Below, one piece after another: positions 1 through 6,432 of a stretch of DNA of 6,465 nt. Source of the DNA: Cellvibrionaceae bacterium. Lineage in GTDB: Bacteria > Pseudomonadota > Gammaproteobacteria > Pseudomonadales > Cellvibrionaceae. The position numbers and the translations under genes are program-made. Positions within the stretch are counted from its first letter, which is position 1. Every line of letters begins with the position of its first letter. The notes below the pieces were generated by a model, which did no database searches, was not told where the DNA came from, and saw only the letters and a program-made list of their open reading frames with translations. The DNA is taken from positions 1-6,465 of the forward strand of contig JAOXRV010000158.1 in NCBI GenBank assembly GCA_025800435.1. Reading direction: 5' to 3'.

Positions 1-456
1 AGTGCCCTCGGGAAACACCAGCACGCTGATGCCGTTTTGCAAGCGTTCGATACCTTCTTGGCGTATCTTTTTAATGGCTGCGCGGGGGTTTCCGCGGTCG
101 ATGGGGATGGCAGCTAGGGCCTTTAAGCCCCAACCAAAAAACGGAATATTGAGCAGTTCTTGCTTGAGTACGGTGGCCACCGGGCTGAAGTGGGCTTGCA
201 AAAACACTGTCTCCCAGCTGCTTTGGTGGTTGGCCAAAATCACACAGGCTTGGTCCAGGGCCTGTGTATTGCCTTTAATTTCAAATTTAACACCGCAACA
301 CAGGCGCACCCAAAATACATTAAAGCGGTTCCATTGCAGCAGTATGGCCGCGCGCCTGGGGTAGGCCAGGGGCATAATTAGCAGCGCCAGGGCACCGAAT
401 ACAATACCGCTGAGACTGTAGCCTGTATAAAATAAAAATGCGCGCATGGCGAGCAT
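1..456 (-). CDS. plsC: 1-acyl-sn-glycerol-3-phosphate acyltransferase (PlsC family), C-terminus beyond left edge
   Basis: Partial gene: the first 152 residues are present and the rest lies off the window. The family transfers an acyl chain to the sn-2 position of lysophosphatidic acid to give phosphatidic acid at the inner membrane. Seen: a hydrophobic N-terminal segment (about residues 13-32, a likely membrane anchor), block I NHQSSWET at 76-83 (the H-x4-E form of the catalytic H-x4-D/E motif, H77 and E82), the KQELLNIPFFGWG stretch at 98-110, the IDR segment at 119-121, and FPEGT at 148-152, the substrate phosphate-binding block, right at the window edge. The ATG at 456 is preceded by AAGGA (463-467) with 6-nt spacing; a second Met at codon 4 is less well placed. 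It is the last visible gene of the glyQ-glyS-gmhB cluster. P. aeruginosa has an acyltransferase named lptA in the matching place, so the exact paralogue name is less sure than the family. Confidence 0.93.
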   Translation of the reverse strand, partial: MLAMRAFLFYTGYSLSGIVFGALALLIMPLAYPRRAAILLQWNRFNVFWVRLCCGVKFEIKGNTQALDQACVILANHQSSWETVFLQAHFSPVATVLKQELLNIPFFGWGLKALAAIPIDRGNPRAAIKKIRQEGIERLQNGISVLVFPEGT

Positions 457-486
457 AGCTTGTCCTTTTCTAGCTGCGTTGACTCA

Positions 487-514
487 GGTTGTTTTAACCC
501 CGGTTGTTTTAACC
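487..514. repeat. 15-bp tandem duplication spanning the gmhB stop codon
   Basis: Two perfect copies of the 13-mer GGTTGTTTTAACC lie at 487-499 and 502-514, with a period of 15 bp. Each copy is itself a small inverted repeat (GGTT, 5-nt spacer, AACC). On the minus strand the right copy contains the last Gly codon and TAA stop of gmhB. The left copy repeats the same Gly-TAA in the same frame, giving a second in-frame stop 15 bp later. It sits in the short gmhB-plsC gap. Replication slippage is the simplest origin; a protein-binding role is only a possibility. Confidence 0.8.
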
Positions 515-1066
515 AAAGTGGTCGGCGATATAATCCGCCGCCGCTGCCAGGTCGTCAAACACCAGTACCTTCTCTAGGCCCGCCTGGGATTCGCTCAGCA
601 GTTGCGCCAGGGTTTGTTCGCCCCGGCCGCTGCGCACCAGAATCGGTTGGCAGCCTTTAGCCAGTGCGGCCTGTAAGTCGCTCAGGCTATCGCCGATAAA
701 TGGTGCGCCTTCAGCGCAGACGTCAAACTCAACCTCAATTGCATCGATCAAGCCGGTTTTGGGTTTGCGGCAGCTGCAGTCATCGTCTGGGCCGTGGGGG
801 CAGTAAAAAATGGCGGCAATACTGCCGCCCCGGGTTTCGACCATATCGCTCAGCTTAAAGTGCATCGCTTCCAGGTCGTCCAGGTCGAATAATCCTCGCG
901 CCAGGCCGGGCTGATTGGTGGCGACCACCAGGGTAAAGCCCAGACGGCTAAGCTTGACCATAGCCTCTAAGCTGCCATCGATGGGCAACCATTGCTCGGC
1001 CGACTTTATAGCGTCGCCCGAGTGATGGTTAATCACGCCGTCCCGACCGAGAATTACCAGTTTCAT
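509..1066 (-). CDS. gmhB: D-glycero-beta-D-manno-heptose-1,7-bisphosphate 7-phosphatase homologue with altered nucleophile position
   Basis: This is a HAD-superfamily phosphatase of 185 residues, the usual GmhB size. GmhB removes the 7-phosphate of heptose bisphosphate in the cytoplasm, on the way to ADP-heptose for the LPS inner core. Seen, numbered from the ATG: motif I LGRDGVIN (6-13), motif II ATNQPGLARG (49-58, T50), the zinc ligands of the family C89-x-H91 and C97-x-C99, the RKP of motif III (K101), and motif IV GDSLSD (125-130, D126). Motif I in characterised GmhB is D-x-D-G. Here the first Asp, the nucleophile, is Gly7 (codon GGT at 1046-1048), while the acid/base Asp9 remains. P53 in TNQP and T104 in KPKTG also differ from the TNQS and KPKPG of Pseudomonas GmhB as I recall it. 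The ATG at 1066 is preferred over TTG at 1069 because AGGGG (1072-1076) gives 5-nt spacing; this site overlaps the glyS stop codon. The family is sure; phosphatase activity is in doubt. Confidence 0.88.
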   Translation of the reverse strand: MKLVILGRDGVINHHSGDAIKSAEQWLPIDGSLEAMVKLSRLGFTLVVATNQPGLARGLFDLDDLEAMHFKLSDMVETRGGSIAAIFYCPHGPDDDCSCRKPKTGLIDAIEVEFDVCAEGAPFIGDSLSDLQAALAKGCQPILVRSGRGEQTLAQLLSESQAGLEKVLVFDDLAAAADYIADHFG

Positions 1067-1071
1067 CAAAG

Positions 1072-1076
1072 CCCCT
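1072..1076 (-). promoter_or_regulatory. gmhB ribosome binding site
   Basis: AGGGG on the minus strand lies 5 nt before the ATG at 1066 and overlaps the glyS stop codon (1075-1077). It supports the ATG over the TTG one codon upstream, which would leave only 2 nt of spacing. It also suggests translational coupling with glyS. Confidence 0.65.
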
Positions 1077-3153
1077 ATTTGGCCGGCACCAGCAGCGAGA
1101 TATCGGCTACCTGCAAGAACAATTGGCGCAGCTGATTGAGCAGTGCCAGGCGGTTATTGCGCAGGGCCTCATCCTCGGCCATTACCATCACATCTTCAAA
1201 AAAGTCGTCCACCTGAGGACGCAGATCGGCCAGGGCACTGAGCACCTCGGTGTATTTGGCTTCGGCAAATAGCGGCGCAACTGCATCGGCCTTGGCCGCG
1301 ACCGCAGTGGCTAATTTTTGCTCCGGCACTTGTTGCAGCAGTTGCTCCTCAACTGCTTCACCGGGCGCGCTATCAAGCTTGGCCAAAATATTGGAAACTC
1401 GCTTATTGGCCGCCGCCAGGGCTGCGGCATCGTCGAGCTTACTAAACTCGTTAACTGCGTGCACGCGGCGGTTGATATCAAACGGCACAGTCAGGTGCTT
1501 GGCGCTAACCGCCATAAACACTTCGGGGGCAATGTGCTCTTCTTCGTACCAGGCGCGAAAGCGCTCGATCATATAATCAAAGGCGGTATCGACAGTGGCC
1601 GCGGGGTCTTTGATGCTGTCGCCGTGGTTATCGATAGCCAGTGTTAATAGGGCTTTTAGATCCAGCGCCAGTTCTTTTTCCACCAGCAGGCGCAGTACCG
1701 CGACGCTGGCCCGGCGCAGGCCAAAGGGGTCTTTAGAGCCGGTGGGCTTTTGGCCGATGCCAAAAATACCGCTTAAGGTGTCGAGCCTATCGGCCAGGGC
1801 AATCACGGTTCCGGTTTGGCTGGCGGGTAGCTTATCGCCGGCAAACTTGGGTAGGTATTGCTCCACTAGGGCCTGGGCCACTTCGGCTTCTTCACCGCCT
1901 TGCTGGGCGTAGTACATACCGGCTACGCCTTGCATCTTGTCGAACTCGCCAACCATATCGGTAACTAGGTCAGATTTACACAGCTCAGCGGCGCGTTGGC
2001 ATTTGCCGCTGTCGGCGCCGGTCTGCTCGGCAATTTTCTGGGCTAGCTTGCTGATGCGCTCGGTCTTATCGAACAGAGAGCCGAGCTGGGCCTGGAACAC
2101 AATGCCTTTAAGGCGCTGGCGAAAATCATCCAGGCTGGTCTTTTTATCGGTCTCGTAGAAAAATGCAGCATCGGCCAGGCGCGGGCGAATAACTTTTTCG
2201 TTGCCCTCGATCACCTGCTTGGGGTCTTTACTTTCGATATTGCTGACGGTGATAAAAAACGGCATCAGCTCGCCTTCGGCATTTTGTACCGGGAAGTATT
2301 TTTGGTGCTCCTTCATGGAATACACCAGCGCCTCGGAGGGCACCTGCAAAAAGCGCTGCTCAAACTTGCCGGTTAGGGCCACAGGCCATTCAACTAGGGC
2401 GGTGACCTCATCCAGCAGATCTTCGTCCAGCATTGCCTGGCCGCCCACATTGGCGGCTTCGGCCAAAACTTGCTCGCGAATAATGGCTTTGCGCTGTTCA
2501 AAATCGGCCATTACATAGGCGATTTTTTCCAGCTTCTCGGCGTATTCTTTGGGCTGGTCGATAATCAGGGTCTGGTCGTAGTGGAAGCGGTGGCCGCGGG
2601 TTTCGCGGTTGGCTTTAACGCCGTAGACTTCGGCATCGACCAGCTCATTGCCGAACAACATTAATAGCCACTGCACTGGGCGCACAAACTCGTCCCGGCG
2701 GGCGCCCCAGCGCATGCGCTTGGCAATGGGCAGGGCGGCCAGTGATTGCTGCACGATGGCTTCGAACTTTTCGATGCTCAGCTCGCCGCCGGCCTGTTTG
2801 CGGTAGACCAGCTTGTCCTGCTTGCCATCGTTTTCACTGGCCAGCTCGCCCAGCTCGGCGCCGTTCTTTTTGGCGAAGGCTTCGGCGGCCTTGGTCGGCT
2901 TGCCGTCGGCATCAAAGGCGATCTTGGCCGGTGGGCCCCATACGGTGACTTCTTTAACTGGGGTGCTTTCGTCCAGCTCGCTTACCATTAAAGCCAGGCG
3001 ACGCGGGGCGGCGTAGGCTTTTACCTCGGTGAAATTTAGCTCTAAGGCTTGTAGGCCACTGACAATGCCGTCTTTAAAGGCGGCGGATAGGGTGGCTAGG
3101 GCGGTGGGTGGCAGTTCTTCGGTGCCCAGTTCAATTAAAAAATCGCGGCTCAT
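1075..3153 (-). CDS. glyS: Glycyl-tRNA synthetase beta subunit
   Basis: 692 residues, close to the E. coli GlyS length of 689. It is the large subunit of the bacterial alpha2beta2 glycyl-tRNA synthetase and carries the tRNA-recognition parts that let the alpha subunit charge tRNA-Gly in the cytoplasm. Seen: the typical N-terminus MSRDFLIELGTEELPP (1-16), a middle region with FVRPVQWLLMLFG (156-168) and MKEHQKYFPV (280-289), the VIRPRLADAAFFYETD stretch (321-336), the conserved segment ALADRLDTLSGIFGIG (452-467) followed by KDPFGLRRAS (474-483), and the C-terminal anticodon-binding DALR-like region with FFEDVMVM (651-658) and ALRNNRLALLNQLR (663-676). No breaks or missing blocks were seen. The ATG overlaps the glyQ stop as ATGA, a typical coupled arrangement for subunits needed in fixed ratio. 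Identification is firm. Confidence 0.98.
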   Translation of the reverse strand: MSRDFLIELGTEELPPTALATLSAAFKDGIVSGLQALELNFTEVKAYAAPRRLALMVSELDESTPVKEVTVWGPPAKIAFDADGKPTKAAEAFAKKNGAELGELASENDGKQDKLVYRKQAGGELSIEKFEAIVQQSLAALPIAKRMRWGARRDEFVRPVQWLLMLFGNELVDAEVYGVKANRETRGHRFHYDQTLIIDQPKEYAEKLEKIAYVMADFEQRKAIIREQVLAEAANVGGQAMLDEDLLDEVTALVEWPVALTGKFEQRFLQVPSEALVYSMKEHQKYFPVQNAEGELMPFFITVSNIESKDPKQVIEGNEKVIRPRLADAAFFYETDKKTSLDDFRQRLKGIVFQAQLGSLFDKTERISKLAQKIAEQTGADSGKCQRAAELCKSDLVTDMVGEFDKMQGVAGMYYAQQGGEEAEVAQALVEQYLPKFAGDKLPASQTGTVIALADRLDTLSGIFGIGQKPTGSKDPFGLRRASVAVLRLLVEKELALDLKALLTLAIDNHGDSIKDPAATVDTAFDYMIERFRAWYEEEHIAPEVFMAVSAKHLTVPFDINRRVHAVNEFSKLDDAAALAAANKRVSNILAKLDSAPGEAVEEQLLQQVPEQKLATAVAAKADAVAPLFAEAKYTEVLSALADLRPQVDDFFEDVMVMAEDEALRNNRLALLNQLRQLFLQVADISLLVPAK

Positions 3154-4097
3154 TCGGCGTCCTCCTCCCGGGCTAAAAACTCATTGCGCAGTGATTCCTC
3201 AGCGAGGGGGAAGCCCAGCTCTTTACGGGCCTGGTAATAAGCTTCGCACACGGCTCGGGCCAGGGTGCGCACACGCAAAATATAGCGCTGGCGCTCGGTT
3301 ACCGAAATGGCGTGACGGGCGTCGAGCAGGTTAAAGGTGTGAGAGGCCTTCATCACCATTTCATAGGCGGGCAGGGCCAGGCCAGCCTCGACCAAACGCG
3401 CCGATTCGCTCTCGTACTTATCAAAGCACTGGAATAAAAACTCAACATCGGCCTGCTCAAAGTTATAGTGGGACATCTCGACTTCGTTCTGGTGGAACAC
3501 ATCGCCATAGGTGACGGTGCCTTGGGGGCCCTCGGTCCAGACCAGGTCGTAGATGCTGTCGACGCCCTGCAGATACATGGCGATACGCTCCAGGCCATAG
3601 GTGATCTCACCCATAACCGGCATACACTCAAGCCCGCCGACTTGTTGGAAGTAGGTAAACTGAGTCACCTCCATACCGTTTAGCCACACTTCCCAGCCCA
3701 GGCCCCAGGCGCCCAGGGTGGGGGATTCCCAGTTATCTTCCACAAAGCGAATATCGTGTACTTGGGTGTCGATGCCCAGGGCATCGAGTGAGCCCAGGTA
3801 CAGCTCTTGGAAATTGGCGGGGTTGGGCTTCATTACGACCTGGAACTGGTAGTAGTGCTGCAGGCGGTTGGGGTTTTCGCCGTAGCGGCCGTCGGTGGGG
3901 CGGCGGCAGGGTTGCACATAGGCGGCGTTCCAGTTCTCCGGGCCCACCGCGCGCAGGGTGGTGGCGGGGTGGAAGGTGCCGGCGCCCACTTCCATATCCA
4001 GGGGTTGCAGAACTACACAGCCCTGCTCGGCCCAATATTGTTGCAGGGCTAAAATTAGCCCCTGAAAAGTACTTGTATCAGCTTTGGGGTCGGACAC
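3150..4097 (-). CDS. glyQ: Glycyl-tRNA synthetase alpha subunit
   Basis: 315 residues, slightly longer than E. coli GlyQ (303). It is the class II catalytic subunit that activates glycine with ATP and works with GlyS. Seen: FQGLILALQQYWAEQGCVVL (11-30), QPLDMEVGAGTFHPAT (31-46), the motif 2 region CRRPTDGRYGENPNRLQHYY (64-83), the glycine-pocket and core region WESPTLGAWGLGWEVW (123-138), motif 3 GEITYGLERIAMYLQ (163-177), and a helical C-terminus with ASHTFNLLDARHAISVTER (251-269). The start is GTG at 4097, with GGAGG (4108-4112) upstream at a slightly long 10-nt spacing. No better start exists before conserved sequence begins. It is the first gene of the leftward cluster, behind a perfect TATAAT element at 4134-4139. 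There is no sign of a T-box type leader. Identification is firm; the start is fairly sure. Confidence 0.98.
   Translation of the reverse strand: MSDPKADTSTFQGLILALQQYWAEQGCVVLQPLDMEVGAGTFHPATTLRAVGPENWNAAYVQPCRRPTDGRYGENPNRLQHYYQFQVVMKPNPANFQELYLGSLDALGIDTQVHDIRFVEDNWESPTLGAWGLGWEVWLNGMEVTQFTYFQQVGGLECMPVMGEITYGLERIAMYLQGVDSIYDLVWTEGPQGTVTYGDVFHQNEVEMSHYNFEQADVEFLFQCFDKYESESARLVEAGLALPAYEMVMKASHTFNLLDARHAISVTERQRYILRVRTLARAVCEAYYQARKELGFPLAEESLRNEFLAREEDAE
3160..3169 (-). promoter_or_regulatory. glyS ribosome binding site inside the end of glyQ
   Basis: Minus-strand GGGAGGAGGA lies 6 nt before the glyS ATG and is encoded within the last codons of glyQ (the acidic REEDAE tail). This is a very strong Shine-Dalgarno match. 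With the ATGA overlap it indicates coupled or re-initiated translation of the two synthetase subunits. Confidence 0.85.
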
Positions 4098-4107
4098 CGC
4101 GAATACG

Positions 4108-4112
4108 CCTCC
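4108..4112 (-). promoter_or_regulatory. glyQ ribosome binding site
   Basis: GGAGG on the minus strand lies 10 nt before the GTG start at 4097. It is the only good Shine-Dalgarno match in the leader, and it is what decides the GTG start, since the gene has no nearby ATG. Confidence 0.65.
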
Positions 4113-4133
4113 GGCAAACGTTCAAAAGGGCGA

Positions 4134-4139
4134 ATTATA
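4134..4139 (-). promoter_or_regulatory. Candidate sigma-70 -10 element for the glyQ-glyS-gmhB-plsC cluster
   Basis: A perfect TATAAT lies on the minus strand, 36 nt before the glyQ GTG. Transcription would start near 4127, giving a leader of about 30 nt that holds the GGAGG site. The -35 side is weak: at 17-nt spacing the hexamer is TAGAGT (4157-4162), and a better TTATTG is only 12 nt away. No extended -10 TG is present. The element is clear, but strength and use are inferred. Confidence 0.6.
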
Positions 4140-4235
4140 TAGGCCGCGCTGCAATAACTCTATGGCGGGAGGTGGCCAGCCGGGACGTTCGCGGCAATTT
4201 CCGGTAAGCTTGCCAACAAGATTGTCGAATTAGCT

Positions 4236-5150
4236 GTGAAAATGACCGAATCCTCCCAAGCCCCTGTCAAAAAGGGCCTTATCAGTTACCTGATGAAGGC
4301 CATCTCTGCGTTGCCGCTGGGTGTCAGCCGAGCGCTCGGTCGGGGTCTCGGCAATCTACTTTGGTGGTTTAACAGTCGCGAGGCCAAAGTAACTCGGCGC
4401 AATTTAGAACTGTGCTTCCCAGATATGAGCCAAGGCGAGCGCCACAGCCTGGCCAAACAGAGCCTGTGCGAGACCATGATGATGTTAATGGAAACGCCAG
4501 CGGTGTGGATGCGCGATATGGCCTGGCTGCACAGTAAGATCCTAGAGGTTGAGGGCCTACCGCTGTTGCAAGATAGTTTGGCCGAGGGCAAGGGTCTGAT
4601 TATTATCGCCCCTCACCTGGGCAACTGGGAGGTGGTGGGCTTGCACGCGGCCCAGTTCGGCAATATGACCAGCTTGTATGCACCGCCTAAAAATGCGGAA
4701 GTTGGCGCCATTATCCAAGCTTCTCGGCAAAAGTCCGGGGCCAGCTTGGTTCCAACCGATCGGCGCGGTGTCTTGTCCCTGCTAAAATCCCTAAAAGCCG
4801 GTGGAATTTCAGGAATCTTGCCAGATCAGGTGCCCATTGATGGCGCCGGTGAGCTGGTGGAGTTTTATCAGCGCCCGGCCATGACCATGGGCTTGCTGTG
4901 TAATCTTCTGCAAAAAACCGGCTGCAGAGCGGTGTTGAGTTACGCCGCGCGAGTACCGGGCGGCTTTCGGCTGGTGTATAAAGCGCCCCATCCCGATATT
5001 TTTAGCGACGATATGCAACAGTCCATGTTGGGCTTGAACCGCACCGTGGAAATGGCCATTGCCGATATCCCCAGCCAATACCAGTGGGAATACAAGCGCT
5101 ATAAACGTTCTTTGCCCAATCGCCAGGGGCCCTATAAAAATCTGAAGTAA
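4236..5150 (+). CDS. lpxL: Lipid A late acyltransferase, LpxL/HtrB family
   Basis: 304 residues, the usual family size. Members move an acyl chain from acyl-ACP to a hydroxyl of the lipid A primary acyl chains at the cytoplasmic face of the inner membrane. Seen: a hydrophobic or amphipathic N-terminus with basic residues (about 15-45), a conserved RRNLELCFPDM block (54-64), IIAPHLGNWEVVGLH (123-137) with the catalytic H-x4-E dyad H127 and E132, YAPPKN (148-153), GILPDQVP (193-200), and the typical C-terminal tail QYQWEYKRYKR (281-291). The first possible start is GTG at 4236. ATG at 4242, two codons in, is equally possible, and neither has a clear Shine-Dalgarno site. The gene is divergent from glyQ, a position that recalls the P. 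aeruginosa HtrB homologue PA0011 near glyQ. The acyl chain length and target position cannot be read from the sequence, so lpxL is a family-level symbol. Confidence 0.9.
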   Translation: MKMTESSQAPVKKGLISYLMKAISALPLGVSRALGRGLGNLLWWFNSREAKVTRRNLELCFPDMSQGERHSLAKQSLCETMMMLMETPAVWMRDMAWLHSKILEVEGLPLLQDSLAEGKGLIIIAPHLGNWEVVGLHAAQFGNMTSLYAPPKNAEVGAIIQASRQKSGASLVPTDRRGVLSLLKSLKAGGISGILPDQVPIDGAGELVEFYQRPAMTMGLLCNLLQKTGCRAVLSYAARVPGGFRLVYKAPHPDIFSDDMQQSMLGLNRTVEMAIADIPSQYQWEYKRYKRSLPNRQGPYKNLK

Positions 5151-5177
5151 AACTAAAACCGTAAGTAAATTAATGCC

Positions 5178-5227
5178 TTAGCAAAAGTTTGCAGATGCGG
5201 CCTCGCCAATCATCTAAACTTTGCTGA
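5178..5227 (+). other. Strong bulged stem-loop between lpxL and nhaA
   Basis: The two halves fold into about 20 base pairs over 50 nt. TTAGC (5178-5182) pairs with GCTGA (5223-5227, one G-T pair). AAAGTTT (5184-5190) pairs with AAACTTT (5216-5222), AGATG (5193-5197) with CATCT (5211-5215), and GGC (5199-5201) with GCC (5205-5207) around a CTC loop. Bulges are A5183, GC at 5191-5192, and an internal loop of C against AAT. It begins 27 nt after the lpxL stop and ends 26 nt before the nhaA ATG. No T-tract follows on either strand, so it is not a classic intrinsic terminator. It may act as a weak terminator, a transcript 3' end stabiliser, or an nhaA leader structure. Confidence 0.6.
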
Positions 5228-5243
5228 TAGTACTAAGGAAAGC

Positions 5244-5247
5244 AGGG
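5244..5247 (+). promoter_or_regulatory. nhaA ribosome binding site (candidate)
   Basis: AGGG lies 6 nt before the ATG at 5254. A better match, AAGGA at 5235-5239, is 14 nt away, too far for that ATG but well placed (8 nt) for an in-frame TTG at 5248. That TTG would add only two residues. The ATG matches usual NhaA N-termini better. Confidence 0.5.
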
Positions 5248-5253
5248 TTGACG

Positions 5254-6432
5254 ATGATTACTTATGTTAAAGAATTTGTGCGACTGGAGTCGGCCAGTGG
5301 CATCCTCTTAATAATAGCCGCCATATTGGCCATGCTGGCTGAGAACACCGCTCTCAATATTTATTACGATGCCCTGCTCGACACCAAGGTGGTGGTGCAG
5401 GTGGGGGAATTCAAAGTCGCCAAGCCGCTGCTGTTGTGGATTAACGACGGCTTGATGGCGATTTTCTTTTTCCTGATTGGCCTGGAAATCAAACGTGAAG
5501 TGCTGGCTGGCGAGCTATCTGACCCGGCCCGGGTGGCGCTGCCGGTAATAGCCGCCATTGGCGGTATGTGTGTGCCCGCGGCTATTTATGCTTATATTAA
5601 CTGGGGCGATGCTGTGGCCATTAAGGGTTGGGCCATTCCTTCAGCTACCGATATTGCCTTTGCCCTGGGTGTGCTGGCGCTGCTCGGCAGTCGTATTCCG
5701 CAAAGTTTAAAACTGTTCTTAATGACCTTGGCCATTGTTGATGATTTGGGCGCGATTGTGATTATCGCCCTATTTTATACGGTGGATTTATCGCTTGCCT
5801 CGCTGGTGGTGGCGGCCTCGGCAGTGGCGGGTTTGTTTATCCTCAACCGTCGCGGGGTACTGGGTTTAACCCCTTATATATTGCTGGGCTTGGTATTGTG
5901 GGTAGCCGTATTAAAGTCTGGGGTGCACGCCACATTGGCCGGTGTGATCGCGGCGTTTTTTATCCCCTTTAAAAAGCAGGCGGGCCAACAACTTACCCAG
6001 TTAGAGCGCTTGGAGCACGATCTGCATCCGACCGTAGCCTTTGCGATCCTGCCTATTTTTGCGTTTGCCAATGCGGGTATTCCGCTTACCGGGTTAAGCG
6101 TATCGGATCTGTTGGCGCCGGTGCCGCTGGGCATTGCCCTGGGTTTATTTGTGGGCAATCAGTTGGGTGTGTTTGGCTTTACCTGGTTGGCGGTAAAACT
6201 AAAATTGGCCCAGTTACCCGAGCGGGTGACCTGGGCGCAGGTCTACGGTGTGTCGCTGCTGTGTGGTATTGGTTTTACCATGAGTCTATTCGTTGCCTCC
6301 CTCGCGTTTGAGCAGGGAGGCCCAGATTACGCCGTGGACGATCGCTTGGGCATATTGCTGGGCTCGCTGGCCTCGGGGCTACTGGGCTATTTGATATTGA
6401 GGTTCTTTAGCCCGCCAGGTGTCGAAGACTAG
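5254..6432 (+). CDS. nhaA: Na+/H+ antiporter NhaA
   Basis: 392 residues from the ATG (E. coli NhaA: 388), an inner-membrane antiporter of about 12 hydrophobic segments that expels Na+ or Li+ in exchange for protons. E. coli numbering fits directly through the first two thirds: D65 in NDGLMA, E78 and R81 in GLEIKRE, D133 in the unwound helix IV region (SATDIAFALG, 130-139), the ion-binding pair D163-D164 in IVDDLGAI (161-168), and H225 in KSGVHATLAG (221-230), linked to pH response. Further on are ERLEHDLHP (251-259) and LCGIGFTMSLFVASLAF (336-352). The odd point is GNQLGV (301-306): the family has GKPLGI or GKQxG here, and the Lys (E. coli K300) is Asn302 (codon AAT at 6157-6159). The open frame extends upstream to TTG at 5221, but that extension runs through the stem-loop and is unlikely to be translated. 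It probably has its own promoter, since the gap after lpxL is about 100 bp. Confidence 0.95.
   Translation: MITYVKEFVRLESASGILLIIAAILAMLAENTALNIYYDALLDTKVVVQVGEFKVAKPLLLWINDGLMAIFFFLIGLEIKREVLAGELSDPARVALPVIAAIGGMCVPAAIYAYINWGDAVAIKGWAIPSATDIAFALGVLALLGSRIPQSLKLFLMTLAIVDDLGAIVIIALFYTVDLSLASLVVAASAVAGLFILNRRGVLGLTPYILLGLVLWVAVLKSGVHATLAGVIAAFFIPFKKQAGQQLTQLERLEHDLHPTVAFAILPIFAFANAGIPLTGLSVSDLLAPVPLGIALGLFVGNQLGVFGFTWLAVKLKLAQLPERVTWAQVYGVSLLCGIGFTMSLFVASLAFEQGGPDYAVDDRLGILLGSLASGLLGYLILRFFSPPGVED

Noticed and set aside
2..364. Plus-strand open frame of 120 codons at the left edge
   Set aside because: It lies opposite plsC, whose minus-strand frame carries both the NHQSSWET and FPEGT motifs. 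Its own translation has no family resemblance.
1250..3334. Several plus-strand open frames of 64-109 codons opposite glyS
   Set aside because: All are antisense to the intact GlyS frame, overlap one another, and contain low-complexity Ser/Arg/Ala-rich translations typical of shadow frames.
4098..4140. T-box or other riboswitch leader for glyQ
   Set aside because: The expected transcript leader is only about 30 nt and shows no T-box-like sequence. Glycine T-boxes are typical of Firmicutes, not of this group.
3788..4207. Plus-strand open frame of 139 codons opposite glyQ
   Set aside because: It is antisense to strongly conserved glyQ, rich in Arg, Gly and Trp as expected for a shadow frame, and shows no recognisable domain.
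5178..5240. Rho-independent terminator for lpxL
   Set aside because: The stem is strong, but the bases after it (TAGTACTAAGG) lack a T-tract, and the reverse direction lacks one too. It is recorded as a stem-loop only.
5221..5253. Upstream TTG start for nhaA, adding 11 residues
   Set aside because: It begins inside the stem-loop with no ribosome binding site. The ATG at 5254 gives the usual NhaA N-terminus and matches E. coli residue numbering exactly at D65, D133, D163 and H225.
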